Part shown: positions 30,040 through 37,487 of the stretch, in pieces | Layout of the letters: every line of letters begins with the position of its first letter | How positions within the stretch are numbered: position 1 is the stretch's first letter | NCBI GenBank assembly: GCA_902800215.1 | Contig: CADCDS010000002.1 | Span: 62,001-126,000, forward strand | Length of the DNA stretch: 64,000 bases | Direction of reading: 5' to 3' | From: an uncultured Bacteroidales bacterium | GTDB taxonomy: Bacteria > Bacteroidota > Bacteroidia > Bacteroidales > Paludibacteraceae | The notes under the pieces: model-generated | Database searches by the model: none | Told to the model about the DNA's origin: nothing | Seen by the model: the letters and a program-made list of their open reading frames with translations, nothing else | Made by a program: the position numbers and the translations under genes

Positions 30040-30062
30040 GCGGCTTAGCCGCATAGTATTAA
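30040..30062 (+). promoter_or_regulatory. hairpin leader (GCGGCTTAGCCGC then CATAGTATTAA)
   Basis: The palindrome GCGGCTTAGCCGC (30040-30052) is followed by CATAGTATTAA and ACAAAAAACAAT directly before the 617-residue protein gene. The same order occurs upstream of the 1008-residue gene. No TAnnTTTG box is present in the 59-nt gap. Confidence 0.6.
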
Positions 30063-30077
30063 TTTAAACAAAAAACA

Positions 30078-31931
30078 ATGAAAAAGATTTATTCTTTCGT
30101 GCTGATGGCAACTATGTTGCTCTTCAGTGCAAACACTTGGGCTTATGATGTCGAAGAGGCAAGTGATTTGGCTGACGCCATTTCTGGTGCTGCCGACGGA
30201 GCAGTCATTAGTGTCAAACCAGGTTTGGTAATCACCGCAGATGATGGTCAGCTTGTGCTTAATACAGACAAGCACGTTACCTTGGAATTGAATGGTGGTA
30301 CCCTCTACATGAATAATGGTAAAAACCCTGCTATCAAGGTGACTAGAGGTGTTCTGACAGTTCAACATGGTACTATCCAAAATCAGTCAACTGCAACTAC
30401 TGATTTAATTCGTGTAATAGGTACTACTGCTAAAGGCTTTGATGCAAAGAACGGGAACGTGTATTCTCAACTCATCGTTGAATCAAATGCAACGATTAAA
30501 AACAACGTATCTAATGGTACTGCCAAATTTAACGCACTGACGATTAATGAGGTTGCTAGTTCTCCGGCAGACCAGAAATATTCTAATGGTGCTCGTATTG
30601 ATGTGAAAGGTAATTTATATGCACACACGTATTGTGTTAAGGTGAATGGTACAATTCAAACACCGGACCCAGTTGTCAATGCACCGTATGTTTACATTCA
30701 TAGCACCGCTGTATTAACTAGCGATGATGATGAGAAAGCTGTTGCTGCCTATGCTGCTGGTTATGCTAATTGGCTCATTGAAGGTATTTGCGAAGGAGCC
30801 ACTGGTGTTTATGTAAAATCTGGTGATGTTGACATCCACGGTGCTACGATTACTTCTAACTATACAGCAGGAGTGAACAATATTGACAATCAAAGTAGCC
30901 ATTCTGGTGTGACTGGTGCAGGTAGTGCTGTAGCTGTTGAGTCTAACGAAAACTATCCTGGTGGTATTGATGTTACCATTAATGGTGGATCTACCTTGAC
31001 TGCAGGTTCTGGCTATGCATTGGAAGAGAAGGTTACTAATAACACTTCTACCGAACAGGCTTCTACAGTAACATCCAGCGATATTAAGGTTCAGGGCGTT
31101 ACGATTGAGGATGCTTCTTTCCAAACCAATCCAAATACGACGAGCGCTGGTGCTATTACTATTTCTGAAACAACCACAAATGTTGCTGTTGCAGCTGCTA
31201 ATGACCAAACTGAAGGTAATGAAATTATTATTGTAACTAGCGCAACGATTGATGGTAATATCACTTTCGGAGACGCTACAACAGGTTCTGGTTCTGAAGA
31301 ACATGCAGTTACTTTGAACGATCTTGTAACAACTTCTGCATATTTCCCGCAAACAGCAAACGAGCCTGCAGTTGTCGTTCCGCTTGATGTTAAGCTTACT
31401 GCTGATGGTTATGCTTCGTTCTCTGCTCCTGTTAATTTGTATAAGAAGAGTGGTTCTACCTTTGCCATCTATACTGGTGCTGTATCGGGAGAAGTATTAG
31501 AGCTGACAGAAGTGAACTTCATTAAAAAAGATCAGGGCGTAATCCTGAAAGGAGCAAACAATTATAAGTGCGAATTTATGACCAACGATGACGGTTCTAC
31601 TGATACCTATGGTCCCAACCAACTCAAGCCGAGTACACTATGGGCTTCTCAAGTAAATAAGGATCATATCTACTGTCTGCGCAACGCAGGTGATGTTACG
31701 ATGCTCTATCGTTACACTGGTGCTGATATGCCGGCTAACAAGGCATACTTGGATCTCAATGGAGTAGGAAGCTTTGCTCCGGCTCGCATTAAGATGGTTA
31801 TCGCTGAGACTCAAGATGTTGAGAACGTAGAAGTTGAGGCTATCAAGGCTGTTAAGTTCATCGAGAACGGTCAAGTGCTCATCAAACGTGGTGAGGCTAT
31901 CTACAACGTACAAGGTCAAATCGTAAAATAA
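30078..31931 (+). CDS. secreted beta-helix-like surface protein with shared C-terminal module
   Basis: This is a 617-residue protein with a clear signal peptide (MKKIYSFVLMATM to TWA). Residues ~25-420 look like a right-handed beta-helix: short Asn/Gly/Thr-rich turns such as LELNGGTLYMNNGKNPAIKV and DVDIHGATITSNYTAG. Residues ~435-617 form a module also seen at the end of the 344-residue protein at 59387 (VILxG ... NQLKPS ... HIYCL ... PANKAYLDL). The last residues, FIENGQVLIKRGEAIYNVQG, resemble a T9SS-type tail. A 48-residue peptide gene follows 13 nt later. It is probably exported to the cell surface; the ligand is unknown. Confidence 0.8.
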   Translation: MKKIYSFVLMATMLLFSANTWAYDVEEASDLADAISGAADGAVISVKPGLVITADDGQLVLNTDKHVTLELNGGTLYMNNGKNPAIKVTRGVLTVQHGTIQNQSTATTDLIRVIGTTAKGFDAKNGNVYSQLIVESNATIKNNVSNGTAKFNALTINEVASSPADQKYSNGARIDVKGNLYAHTYCVKVNGTIQTPDPVVNAPYVYIHSTAVLTSDDDEKAVAAYAAGYANWLIEGICEGATGVYVKSGDVDIHGATITSNYTAGVNNIDNQSSHSGVTGAGSAVAVESNENYPGGIDVTINGGSTLTAGSGYALEEKVTNNTSTEQASTVTSSDIKVQGVTIEDASFQTNPNTTSAGAITISETTTNVAVAAANDQTEGNEIIIVTSATIDGNITFGDATTGSGSEEHAVTLNDLVTTSAYFPQTANEPAVVVPLDVKLTADGYASFSAPVNLYKKSGSTFAIYTGAVSGEVLELTEVNFIKKDQGVILKGANNYKCEFMTNDDGSTDTYGPNQLKPSTLWASQVNKDHIYCLRNAGDVTMLYRYTGADMPANKAYLDLNGVGSFAPARIKMVIAETQDVENVEVEAIKAVKFIENGQVLIKRGEAIYNVQGQIVK

Positions 31932-31944
31932 GGAGGATACAACT

Positions 31945-32091
31945 ATGAAAAAGAACTATATTGCTCCGAGCACGGAGACCGCAACATTGGCTTCCATGGG
32001 ATTGATGGAAGGTATTGGATTCGCTACTAACTCTGTTTCTGGTGGTGGTACCGAGTACTCTACTTTCAACAACGGTGACGAAATTGTTTAA
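31945..32091 (+). CDS. 48-residue MKKNYIAP-type peptide
   Basis: This short gene begins MKKNYIAPSTETATLASMG and has a Gly/Ser/Asn-rich C-terminal half ending GDEIV. It shares ASMGLME and IGFA with the peptide at 59201. A strong Shine-Dalgarno (AGGAGG, 31931-31936) sits 8 nt before the ATG, rare in this window, and a rho-independent terminator follows. There is no signal peptide and no known domain. Its place directly after a secreted protein gene recurs twice at the other end of the window. A coding role is supported by the conserved N-terminus between copies; its function is unknown. Confidence 0.75.
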   Translation: MKKNYIAPSTETATLASMGLMEGIGFATNSVSGGGTEYSTFNNGDEIV

Positions 32092-32117
32092 TCCTTACGC
32101 TTAGCGTATAGCATATG

Positions 32118-32144
32118 AAAACCAGCGCACTGCGCTGGTTTTTT
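32118..32144 (+). terminator. rho-independent terminator after the peptide gene
   Basis: Stem AACCAGCGCA / TGCGCTGGTT with a one-base loop and a T run. It ends the 617-residue protein and peptide operon. Confidence 0.85.
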
Positions 32145-32266
32145 GTGTGTATAAGGAAATCTTTTGACAAATATAATTGTAGATTAATTGTGGATAATTA
32201 TTGACTTATAAATATATCTTTTTAGAATCATTTTTGACCATTTTGGACGAAAACCCCACGAAAAAC

Positions 32267-32297
32267 TTGCATATTTCATTTTTTTGTTGTACCTTTG
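32267..32297 (+). promoter_or_regulatory. promoter of ATPase 2
   Basis: TTG (32267-32269), 20-nt spacer, TACCTTTG (32290-32297). Between the previous terminator and this promoter the sequence is AT-rich with no gene. Confidence 0.85.
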
Positions 32298-32310
32298 CAC
32301 CGAATTTCAG

Positions 32311-32341
32311 TTCACTTGTTAGTGGTCCACTAAGTAGTGAA
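32311..32341. promoter_or_regulatory. 31-bp dyad in the ATPase 2 leader, probable operator
   Basis: The arm TTCACTTGTTAGTGG and its partner CCACTAAGTAGTGAA match in 13 of 15 positions around one central base. It begins about 8 nt after the expected transcription start. Confidence 0.65.
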
Positions 32342-32376
32342 CCGCATAAATAGATATAAATGAATAAATTACGGCT

Positions 32377-33507
32377 ATGGTTAAGGAAGTAAACAAGGCA
32401 TTTGTGTATGGTGTTTCGGTAGATGGAAACAACTTTACTGACCGTGTTCAAGAAACTCGTCGGTTGAAGATGAATTTTGAGAATGGATTGAATGTGGTTC
32501 TTATCTCTCCTCGACGAATGGGAAAGACTTCGTTAGTGAAGCATGTGCAGGAAGTTGTGGATAAATCCATGATTCAAACGGTATATGTCGATATTTACGA
32601 CTGTCGGTCAGAGTATGATTTCTATAATAAGTTCGCTGAAGCGCTGCTCAAACAAACGGCCAATAAGATGGAATTGGTATTAGAGAATATCAAACGTTTT
32701 TTAGTACGTCTTGCTCCGAAAGTATCCTTTAATCCGGATATGACTTCCGAATATTCCTTTTCTTTAGGGATTACTCCGAAAGAATACTCGCCGGAAGAAA
32801 TATTGTCATTACCGGAAATGCTTGCCCAACATATCGGTAAACACATTGTAGTATGTATTGATGAGTTTCAGCAAATAGGCGAATGGCCGGATAGTATCTA
32901 TGTGCAAAAACGTATGCGTGGCGTTTGGCAACATCAAAAGCATGTATCCTATTGTCTGTTCGGCAGCAGGCAACATATGATGACGAATATCTTCCAAAAC
33001 AAACGGATGCCGTTTTATCAATTTGGAGAGCCCAACTATCTGCAACCGATACCGACAGCGGACTGGATACCATTCATCCAAAGTAAGTTTACAGAGAAAG
33101 GTTTATCTATTAAAGAGGAATTTGTTACAAAGATTTGCGATATTGTCCGTAATCAGTCCTCGTACGTACAGCAATTGGCATGGAACGTCATGCTCAATAC
33201 CGATACGGAAGTTACAGAAGAAACAATCCAGCATGGCATGAGTGATCTGTTGAATCAATGTACACCGCTTTTTATGGAACAATTGAATTCTCTTACTACC
33301 TATCAGATGAATTTCCTACGAGCCATCAATGATGGGCAGCACGATCAATGGACCTCGCAAGAGGTATTGAATAAATACAATTTGGGCACCAAATCAAATA
33401 TCTCCAGGATGCAAGCCTTGCTGCTTGAGAAGGACTTTATTGAACGTCGTGAAGACGGACTGTATCTCTCCGATCCGGTACTGCAACTTTGGCTTAAGCA
33501 ATATTAA
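32377..33507 (+). CDS. AAA-type ATPase with C-terminal winged helix (paralogue 2 of 3)
   Basis: This 376-residue paralogue of the ATPases at 20804 and 57942 has Walker A ISPRRMGKTSLV (Lys50), Walker B VVCIDEFQQIGEW near residue 163, a sensor FGSRQHMM and a C-terminal winged-helix-like region (SNISRMQALLLEKDFI). The N-terminal block differs from the others: NKAFVYGVSVDGNNFTDR lacks the usual NPF and Cys. It is monocistronic between two terminators, with its own promoter and a 31-bp dyad in the leader, which suggests feedback control. It lies downstream of the 617-residue surface protein operon. Function unknown. Confidence 0.85.
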   Translation: MVKEVNKAFVYGVSVDGNNFTDRVQETRRLKMNFENGLNVVLISPRRMGKTSLVKHVQEVVDKSMIQTVYVDIYDCRSEYDFYNKFAEALLKQTANKMELVLENIKRFLVRLAPKVSFNPDMTSEYSFSLGITPKEYSPEEILSLPEMLAQHIGKHIVVCIDEFQQIGEWPDSIYVQKRMRGVWQHQKHVSYCLFGSRQHMMTNIFQNKRMPFYQFGEPNYLQPIPTADWIPFIQSKFTEKGLSIKEEFVTKICDIVRNQSSYVQQLAWNVMLNTDTEVTEETIQHGMSDLLNQCTPLFMEQLNSLTTYQMNFLRAINDGQHDQWTSQEVLNKYNLGTKSNISRMQALLLEKDFIERREDGLYLSDPVLQLWLKQY

Positions 33508-33518
33508 GATTTTATAAT

Positions 33519-33550
33519 AAAAGACGTCACCTGAAAAGATGACGTCTTTT
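33519..33550. terminator. bidirectional terminator between ATPase 2 and efp
   Basis: Stem AAAAGACGTCA / TGACGTCTTTT with a 10-nt loop. The A and T ends allow termination of both converging genes. Confidence 0.85.
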
Positions 33551-33567
33551 GGTTATGCGTTAGTTGA

Positions 33568-34131
33568 TTAGCGAACGCGCTCGCAGTAACTACCGTCACG
33601 GGTGTCGATGCGGATGATCTCACCTTCGTTGATGAACAGAGGAACGCGAACCTCTGCGCCCGTCTCAACCGTTGCCGGTTTAAGCGTGTTGGTCGCGGTA
33701 TCGCCTTTCAGACCCGGCTCGGTATAGGTAACAGCCAACTCTACTTTGGTCGGCAACTCAGCGAAGAGGATGGTGTCGGTAGAAGCATCGGAAACAACAT
33801 CTACAGTCATTCCTTCCTTGAGGAAGTCCACACCGGTGATGAGGTCATGAGCGATCGGAGCCTGTTCGAAGGTCTCGTTGTTCATGAAGATATAATCCTC
33901 ACCCTCTTTATAGAGGTACTGATACGGACGACGCTCTACGCGTACATCCTCCAGTTTCTCACCGATATTGAAGCGGCGCTCGAGAACTCGGCCATCCACT
34001 ACATCTTTGAATTTAACACGCATAATTGTGTTTCCTTTACCCGGTTTAACGTGCAGGAACTCAATTACGAAATACAAACGGCCATCCATGCGGATACATA
34101 CTCCGTTTTTGATGTCTTGACTATTAATCAT
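33568..34131 (-). CDS. efp: elongation factor P
   Basis: EF-P is a 187-residue tRNA-shaped factor that rescues ribosomes stalled at polyproline. The three beta-barrel domains are present: the N-terminal KOW-like domain with HVKPGKGNT, whose Lys32 sits at the tip that is modified in other bacteria, and the C-terminal OB domain ending [11 protein letters not shown]. No epmA/epmB or ymfI-type modification gene is nearby. It is monocistronic with its own promoter and a bidirectional terminator. The TonB protein in this window, with seven prolines in a row, is an obvious client. Confidence 0.97.
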   Translation of the reverse strand: MINSQDIKNGVCIRMDGRLYFVIEFLHVKPGKGNTIMRVKFKDVVDGRVLERRFNIGEKLEDVRVERRPYQYLYKEGEDYIFMNNETFEQAPIAHDLITGVDFLKEGMTVDVVSDASTDTILFAELPTKVELAVTYTEPGLKGDTATNTLKPATVETGAEVRVPLFINEGEIIRIDTRDGSYCERVR

Positions 34132-34188
34132 ACTTGTTTAAATTAAAAAATTCGCGTTAAAAAATTCCCGTTTCTCGGAAATTCGCTG

Positions 34189-34219
34189 CAAAATTAGTAA
34201 AAAATTTGCATATATGCAA
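34189..34219 (-). promoter_or_regulatory. promoter of efp
   Basis: Minus strand: TTG (34219-34217), 20-nt spacer, TAATTTTG (34196-34189). It overlaps the oppositely directed promoter for the MarC gene. Confidence 0.8.
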
Positions 34220-34236
34220 GAATTTTTGTAATTTTG
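34205..34236 (+). promoter_or_regulatory. promoter of the marC-family operon
   Basis: TTTG (34205-34208), 20-nt spacer, TAATTTTG (34229-34236). Its -33 box and spacer lie within the efp promoter, so the two cannot easily be occupied together. Confidence 0.8.
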
Positions 34237-34258
34237 TGGCCAAATTTGAGAAAATGCT

Positions 34259-34966
34259 ATGAATACATTACAAGAATTCTTTAGTCAGTTCGATATTTGG
34301 GAGGTTCTGCCTGCCTTTGTGTTTCTGATCGCGATCATCGATCCGTTTGGAAATATTCCGATCACAATCAACATGGAGAAACGCGGTATTCGGATTAGTG
34401 CGTGGAGGGTCTGTCTGGCGAGTCTTGTTATCCTGATGGCTTTTCTCTTTGCCGGTGAATGGATATTGAAGATCTTTGGTGTGCAAATCGAGTATTTCGC
34501 GATAGCCGGTGGATTTGTGATCTTCCTGATGGCGATGGAGATGGTGCTGGATATCGTGATCTTCCAGAACGATAAGTTAGAGGGCGAGATAGGTGCCGGT
34601 AGTACGATCGTGCCGTTGGCGTTCCCTATGTATGCCGGTCCCGGCGCATTTACGGCCCTTTTAGCCATTACGGTGGACTATCACATCATCAACCTCTGCG
34701 TCGCATTGCTGCTCTGTATGGCTGTGCTGTACGTTGTGTTAGTGGGCACCCATTGGTTAACGAAATACATGGGTAATACGGCGCTGTATATCATCCGTAA
34801 GTTCTTCGGCATCATCGTGCTGGCGATTGCTTGTAACCTGATGTTCGGAAACTTAGTGAAGGTGTTTAAGACCCCTGCTAAATGCGAGAATGAACAAACA
34901 GAAAATACTATAAATTCGGATAATAATGAAGAGCTTCTCGGAGATGACCATTGCGTTGGCGAGTGA
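34259..34966 (+). CDS. MarC-family integral membrane protein
   Basis: This is a 235-residue protein with about six transmembrane helices of the MarC family. The family hallmark AIIDPFGNIPI is in the first helix and PLAFPMYAGPGAFTALLAI in the centre. The family was once linked to antibiotic resistance, but its transport function is unsettled. A hydrophilic C-terminal tail of about 35 residues (from TPAKCENEQ) overlaps the rpiB gene by 41 nt, which suggests the tail was gained by read-through into the neighbour. Confidence 0.88.
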   Translation: MNTLQEFFSQFDIWEVLPAFVFLIAIIDPFGNIPITINMEKRGIRISAWRVCLASLVILMAFLFAGEWILKIFGVQIEYFAIAGGFVIFLMAMEMVLDIVIFQNDKLEGEIGAGSTIVPLAFPMYAGPGAFTALLAITVDYHIINLCVALLLCMAVLYVVLVGTHWLTKYMGNTALYIIRKFFGIIVLAIACNLMFGNLVKVFKTPAKCENEQTENTINSDNNEELLGDDHCVGE

Positions 34967-35375
34967 CCACGCAGGTTTTGAATTGAAACAACAGGTACAG
35001 TTGTTCTTAGAGGACAATGGTGCCAAAGTAAAGGATTTCGGTTGTTATGACACGGAGAGTTGTGACTATCCCGATTTTGCCCACCCCTTAGCGGAAGCGG
35101 TAGAGAAGGGAGAGTTCGAATATGGCATCGTCATCTGTTCTACCGGTAACGGTATCTGCATGACGGCCAATAAGCACCAGGGTATCCGTGCGGCGTTGTG
35201 CTGGGAGACCAAGTTGGCTGAACTGGCACGTGCGCATAATAATGCGAATGTACTCGGTTTGCCGGCTAATTTCGTTTCGGCACCGAAGGCATTGGATATC
35301 GTTCGTACATTCTTCCAAACGGATTTTGAAGGCGGCCGTCATGAGCGTCGCGTTAACAAGATCGCGGTTAAGTAA
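34926..35375 (+). CDS. rpiB: ribose-5-phosphate isomerase B
   Basis: RpiB interconverts ribose 5-phosphate and ribulose 5-phosphate in the pentose phosphate pathway. The 149-residue protein shows SDHAGFELKQ near the start, the catalytic Cys in GIVICSTGNGICM, and ANKHQGIRAALC and HNNANVL blocks. The start at 34926 gives a six-residue extension; the Met at 34944 (MTIALASDHAG) matches family N-termini better. Either start lies inside the marC-family gene. The 3' end is overlapped by the radical SAM gene. Confidence 0.93.
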   Translation: MKSFSEMTIALASDHAGFELKQQVQLFLEDNGAKVKDFGCYDTESCDYPDFAHPLAEAVEKGEFEYGIVICSTGNGICMTANKHQGIRAALCWETKLAELARAHNNANVLGLPANFVSAPKALDIVRTFFQTDFEGGRHERRVNKIAVK

Positions 35376-36348
35376 CGCCTTCCGGTGTTACGTCGGTTAT
35401 GCGCTGAATCGTTTCGGTTCAGCGCTTTTCCGTTCGCCTATCTCCCATTCGCCATTCGCCATTCGCCATTCGCCATTATTCGTCAGCGTAGAGCCGGCGA
35501 ATATCTGCCAATTAAAGTGCCCGGAATGCCCGGTGGGTCGTCATGACGTCATCACGTCATCACGTCATAACGAAAAATTCCTGTCCTTCTCTCTCTGGTC
35601 TCGCATCCTCTCCGAAATCCGCGGTACCGCCCTTGTCGTTCAGTTTTATTTCCAAGGGGAACCGCTGTTGAATAAAAACCTGCCGCAGATGATTAAAGAA
35701 GCCCATGAAGCCGGACTCTATACCATCGTTTCCACCAATGCCCAGGCGATGACGGAGGAGTTGGCGGAGGCATTGGTGCAGGCAGGACTGGATCGTATTA
35801 TTGTCTCGATGGACGGTTTGACGGAAGCGAGTTATGGAGCCTATCGTATCGGCGGTTCGCTTGAGAAGAGCAAACAGGCGTTGAGATGGCTTCGAGAGGC
35901 GAAAATCAAAAATCAAAAATCAAAAATCTGCATTGAGTTGCAAGCGCTTCGCTTGCGCTCCAACGAGCACGAATGGGGGGAGATGAAGAAGCAATATAAG
36001 GCACTCGGTGCCGATAAACTGACCCTCAAAACCGCCCAACTCTATGATTATGCGGACGGGCATCCGCTCATGCCTTCGGATCCGAAATACAGCCGGTATA
36101 TCAAGGGGAAGGACGGGAAATACCATCGGAGGAAATTAAGCAAAGGCTGTTTCCGTGTCTGGTCAGGCTGCGTCATCATAACTACCGGAGAAGTTCTTCC
36201 CTGCTGTTACGACAAAGGGCATGCTTTCTCTTACGGCAATATCATGGAGGCATCTATCAAGGATCTCTTCCGTAGTGAAAAGGCCCAAGCTTTTCGAAAA
36301 GCGGCCTATCAACAAACCCCAAATATCTGTCAGGAATGCTACAAATAA
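35341..36348 (+). CDS. radical SAM/SPASM-domain protein
   Basis: This is a 335-residue radical SAM protein. The [4Fe-4S] motif CxxxCxxC is Cys56, Cys60 and Cys63 (CQLKCPEC), followed by FYFQGEPLL, and the C-terminal SPASM-like cysteines include GCFRVWSGC, LPCCYDKGH and CQECYK. I start it at the ATG at 35341 (35-nt overlap with rpiB), because SRLSNAFRCYVGY matches the usual N-terminal helix. Three repeat tracts encode inserted loops: residues 31-45, 66-77 right after the cluster motif, and about 187-196. The substrate is unknown; SPASM enzymes often modify peptides or proteins. It overlaps the next gene by 13 nt. Confidence 0.85.
   Translation: MSVALTRSRLSNAFRCYVGYALNRFGSALFRSPISHSPFAIRHSPLFVSVEPANICQLKCPECPVGRHDVITSSRHNEKFLSFSLWSRILSEIRGTALVVQFYFQGEPLLNKNLPQMIKEAHEAGLYTIVSTNAQAMTEELAEALVQAGLDRIIVSMDGLTEASYGAYRIGGSLEKSKQALRWLREAKIKNQKSKICIELQALRLRSNEHEWGEMKKQYKALGADKLTLKTAQLYDYADGHPLMPSDPKYSRYIKGKDGKYHRRKLSKGCFRVWSGCVIITTGEVLPCCYDKGHAFSYGNIMEASIKDLFRSEKAQAFRKAAYQQTPNICQECYK
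35433..35480. repeat. heptad repeat CCATTCG inside the radical SAM gene
   Basis: Four exact CCATTCG units flanked by degenerate ones. They encode residues 31-46 ahead of the SAM domain. Confidence 0.92.
35540..35571. repeat. octad repeat GTCATCAC inside the radical SAM gene
   Basis: Units GTCATGAC, GTCATCAC, GTCATCAC, GTCATAAC. They encode residues 67-77, just after the CxxxCxxC cluster motif. Confidence 0.9.
35902..35928. repeat. heptad repeat AAAAATC inside the radical SAM gene
   Basis: Four units of (A)AAAATC encode the loop KIKNQKSKI at about residues 188-196. Confidence 0.88.
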
Positions 36349-36974
36349 AGTGTTTTACATTTGGACCTTTTGAGACGAATTGTTACGTCGTTTCTACCGA
36401 TGAGCAGATTCTGCTTATTGATCCTGCGTGCAGTAACGAGTTCGAACGCCAGCAATTAGAGCAATATATCACCAATCTCCAATCTCCAATTTCCAATCTC
36501 CAATTGTCCATTATTGCCACCCATGGACACTTGGATCATCTCTGGGGTGCTGCATGGGCAACATCCAAATGGAATACACCCGTTCTCATGCATGAAGCCG
36601 ACATCCCCATGGCCAAAGCCATGCAATCCCAATACAACCTCTTCGGTATCCGCCGAACAGCAGAAGAGTTCCCAATACAACCAATCTCCAATTTCCAATC
36701 TCCAATGACCAATGTGTCGATCTTATCGACACCCGGCCATACCCCGGGAAGCGTATGCTTGTATTTCCCCGAATCTCCAATTTCCAATCTCCAATCTCCA
36801 ATTCTCCTATCCGGAGATACTCTTTTTCGCATGGGTTACGGCCGTACGGATCTGCCGGGAGGAAACATGGGTCAACTCATCTCTTCTTTGGAGCGTCTCT
36901 TTACCCTTCCCGCCGACACCGTGGTCTATCCGGGTCACGGAGATTTCACCACCATTGGGGCAGAAAGACGTTAA
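36336..36974 (+). CDS. metallo-beta-lactamase-fold hydrolase (glyoxalase II-like)
   Basis: This 212-residue MBL-fold hydrolase has the metal motif THGHLDH (residues 62-68), GHTPGSVCLYFP, LSGDTLFRMGYGRTDLPGG and PGHGDFTTIG. These match the GloB-like group that hydrolyses thioesters such as S-lactoylglutathione, although the substrate cannot be read from sequence. Three heptad tracts add loops of the NLQSPISNLQ type at about residues 46-58, 116-126 and 146-157. Without them the protein would be close to 175 residues. It overlaps the radical SAM gene by 13 nt. Confidence 0.9.
   Translation: MLQIKCFTFGPFETNCYVVSTDEQILLIDPACSNEFERQQLEQYITNLQSPISNLQLSIIATHGHLDHLWGAAWATSKWNTPVLMHEADIPMAKAMQSQYNLFGIRRTAEEFPIQPISNFQSPMTNVSILSTPGHTPGSVCLYFPESPISNLQSPILLSGDTLFRMGYGRTDLPGGNMGQLISSLERLFTLPADTVVYPGHGDFTTIGAERR
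36472..36514. repeat. heptad repeat CCAATCT, first of three in the MBL gene
   Basis: Six units (CCAATCT, CCAATCT, CCAATTT, CCAATCT, CCAATTG, TCCATTA). It lies immediately before the strand that carries THGHLDH. Confidence 0.92.
36681..36715. repeat. heptad repeat CCAATCT, second in the MBL gene
   Basis: Five units: CCAATCT, CCAATTT, CCAATCT, CCAATGA, CCAATGT. It encodes the loop PISNFQSPMTN. Confidence 0.92.
36771..36807. repeat. heptad repeat CCAATCT, third in the MBL gene
   Basis: Five units encode the loop ESPISNLQSPIL, placed between GSVCLYFP and LSGDT. Confidence 0.92.
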
Positions 36975-37002
36975 AAAACACGTTTTTTTGCAAAAAAATG
37001 CC

Positions 37003-37040
37003 CCAAAATTTGGTCAATTCAAAAAAATGTAGTAATTTTG
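37003..37040 (+). promoter_or_regulatory. promoter of rpsO with a dyad over the -33 box
   Basis: TTTG (37009-37012), 20-nt spacer, TAATTTTG (37033-37040); CCAAA-A-TTTGG (37003-37013) overlaps the -33 box. A ~100-nt leader precedes rpsO, long enough for S15 autoregulation, though no specific fold was recognised. Confidence 0.82.
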
Positions 37041-37138
37041 CACGCTTTTTTGAAAAGAAAGGGCATAAATCCGGCGAAGTTGCCATCTACGCGATGCTGC
37101 TTTAGCCGACATTGTTTAACAAAAAAAAGAAGAAAAAA

Positions 37139-37408
37139 ATGTATTTAACTTCTGAGAAAAAAGCTGAGTTGTTCGCTAAATACGGCAACGACGCAAAGAA
37201 CACCGGTTCTGCAGAGAGCCAAATCGCATTGTTCACCTTCCGTATCAACCACTTGACGGAGCACTTGAAAGAGAACCGCAAGGACTTCGGTACTGAGCGT
37301 GCACTGACCGCATTGGTAGGTAAACGTCGTCGTATGTTGGATTACTTGAAGTCCAAAGACATCGAGCGTTATCGTGCAATCATCAAAGAACTCGGTATTC
37401 GTAAGTAA
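37139..37408 (+). CDS. rpsO: 30S ribosomal protein uS15
   Basis: This 89-residue protein of the small subunit platform binds 16S rRNA helices 20-22 early in assembly. TGSAESQIALFTFRINHLTEHLK and RRRMLDYLK are typical. The start is the ATG at 37139 (MYLTSEKK); a longer frame begins at 37112 but would add a poly-Lys stretch from the A-rich leader. No Shine-Dalgarno is present; the A-rich run directly upstream is the usual Bacteroidota initiation signal. It is monocistronic, followed by a terminator. Confidence 0.97.
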   Translation: MYLTSEKKAELFAKYGNDAKNTGSAESQIALFTFRINHLTEHLKENRKDFGTERALTALVGKRRRMLDYLKSKDIERYRAIIKELGIRK

Positions 37409-37431
37409 TTTTTACGAAAAAATGAAAAAAG

Positions 37432-37465
37432 AATGGCATACACTTGTGTATGTCATTTTTTTTTT
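37432..37465 (+). terminator. rpsO terminator
   Basis: Stem AATGGCATACAC / GTGTATGTCATT with a 2-nt loop and a long T run. Its loop and right arm are also the -33 box and spacer of the hflX promoter. Confidence 0.85.
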
Positions 37466-37474
37466 GTAATTTTG
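37444..37474 (+). promoter_or_regulatory. promoter of hflX, embedded in the rpsO terminator
   Basis: TTG (37444-37446), 20-nt spacer, TAATTTTG (37467-37474). Transcription should start near 37481, only a few nt before the ATG at 37488, so the mRNA is nearly leaderless. Confidence 0.75.
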
Positions 37475-37487
37475 CAAGCAAAATTGC

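Noticed and set aside
35341-36348. Radical SAM protein as maturase of the MKK-type peptides
   Set aside because: It is over 3 kb from the nearest peptide gene, in an operon of housekeeping genes, and nothing ties the two; possible but unsupported.
36472-36807. CCAATCT tracts considered as CRISPR-like or sequencing artefacts
   Set aside because: Units are directly tandem without spacers, the reading frame is kept, and the same kind of tract occurs with many unrelated units.
37041-37138. Regulatory pseudoknot in the rpsO leader for S15 autoregulation
   Set aside because: I could not identify a convincing fold or rRNA-like binding site by eye.
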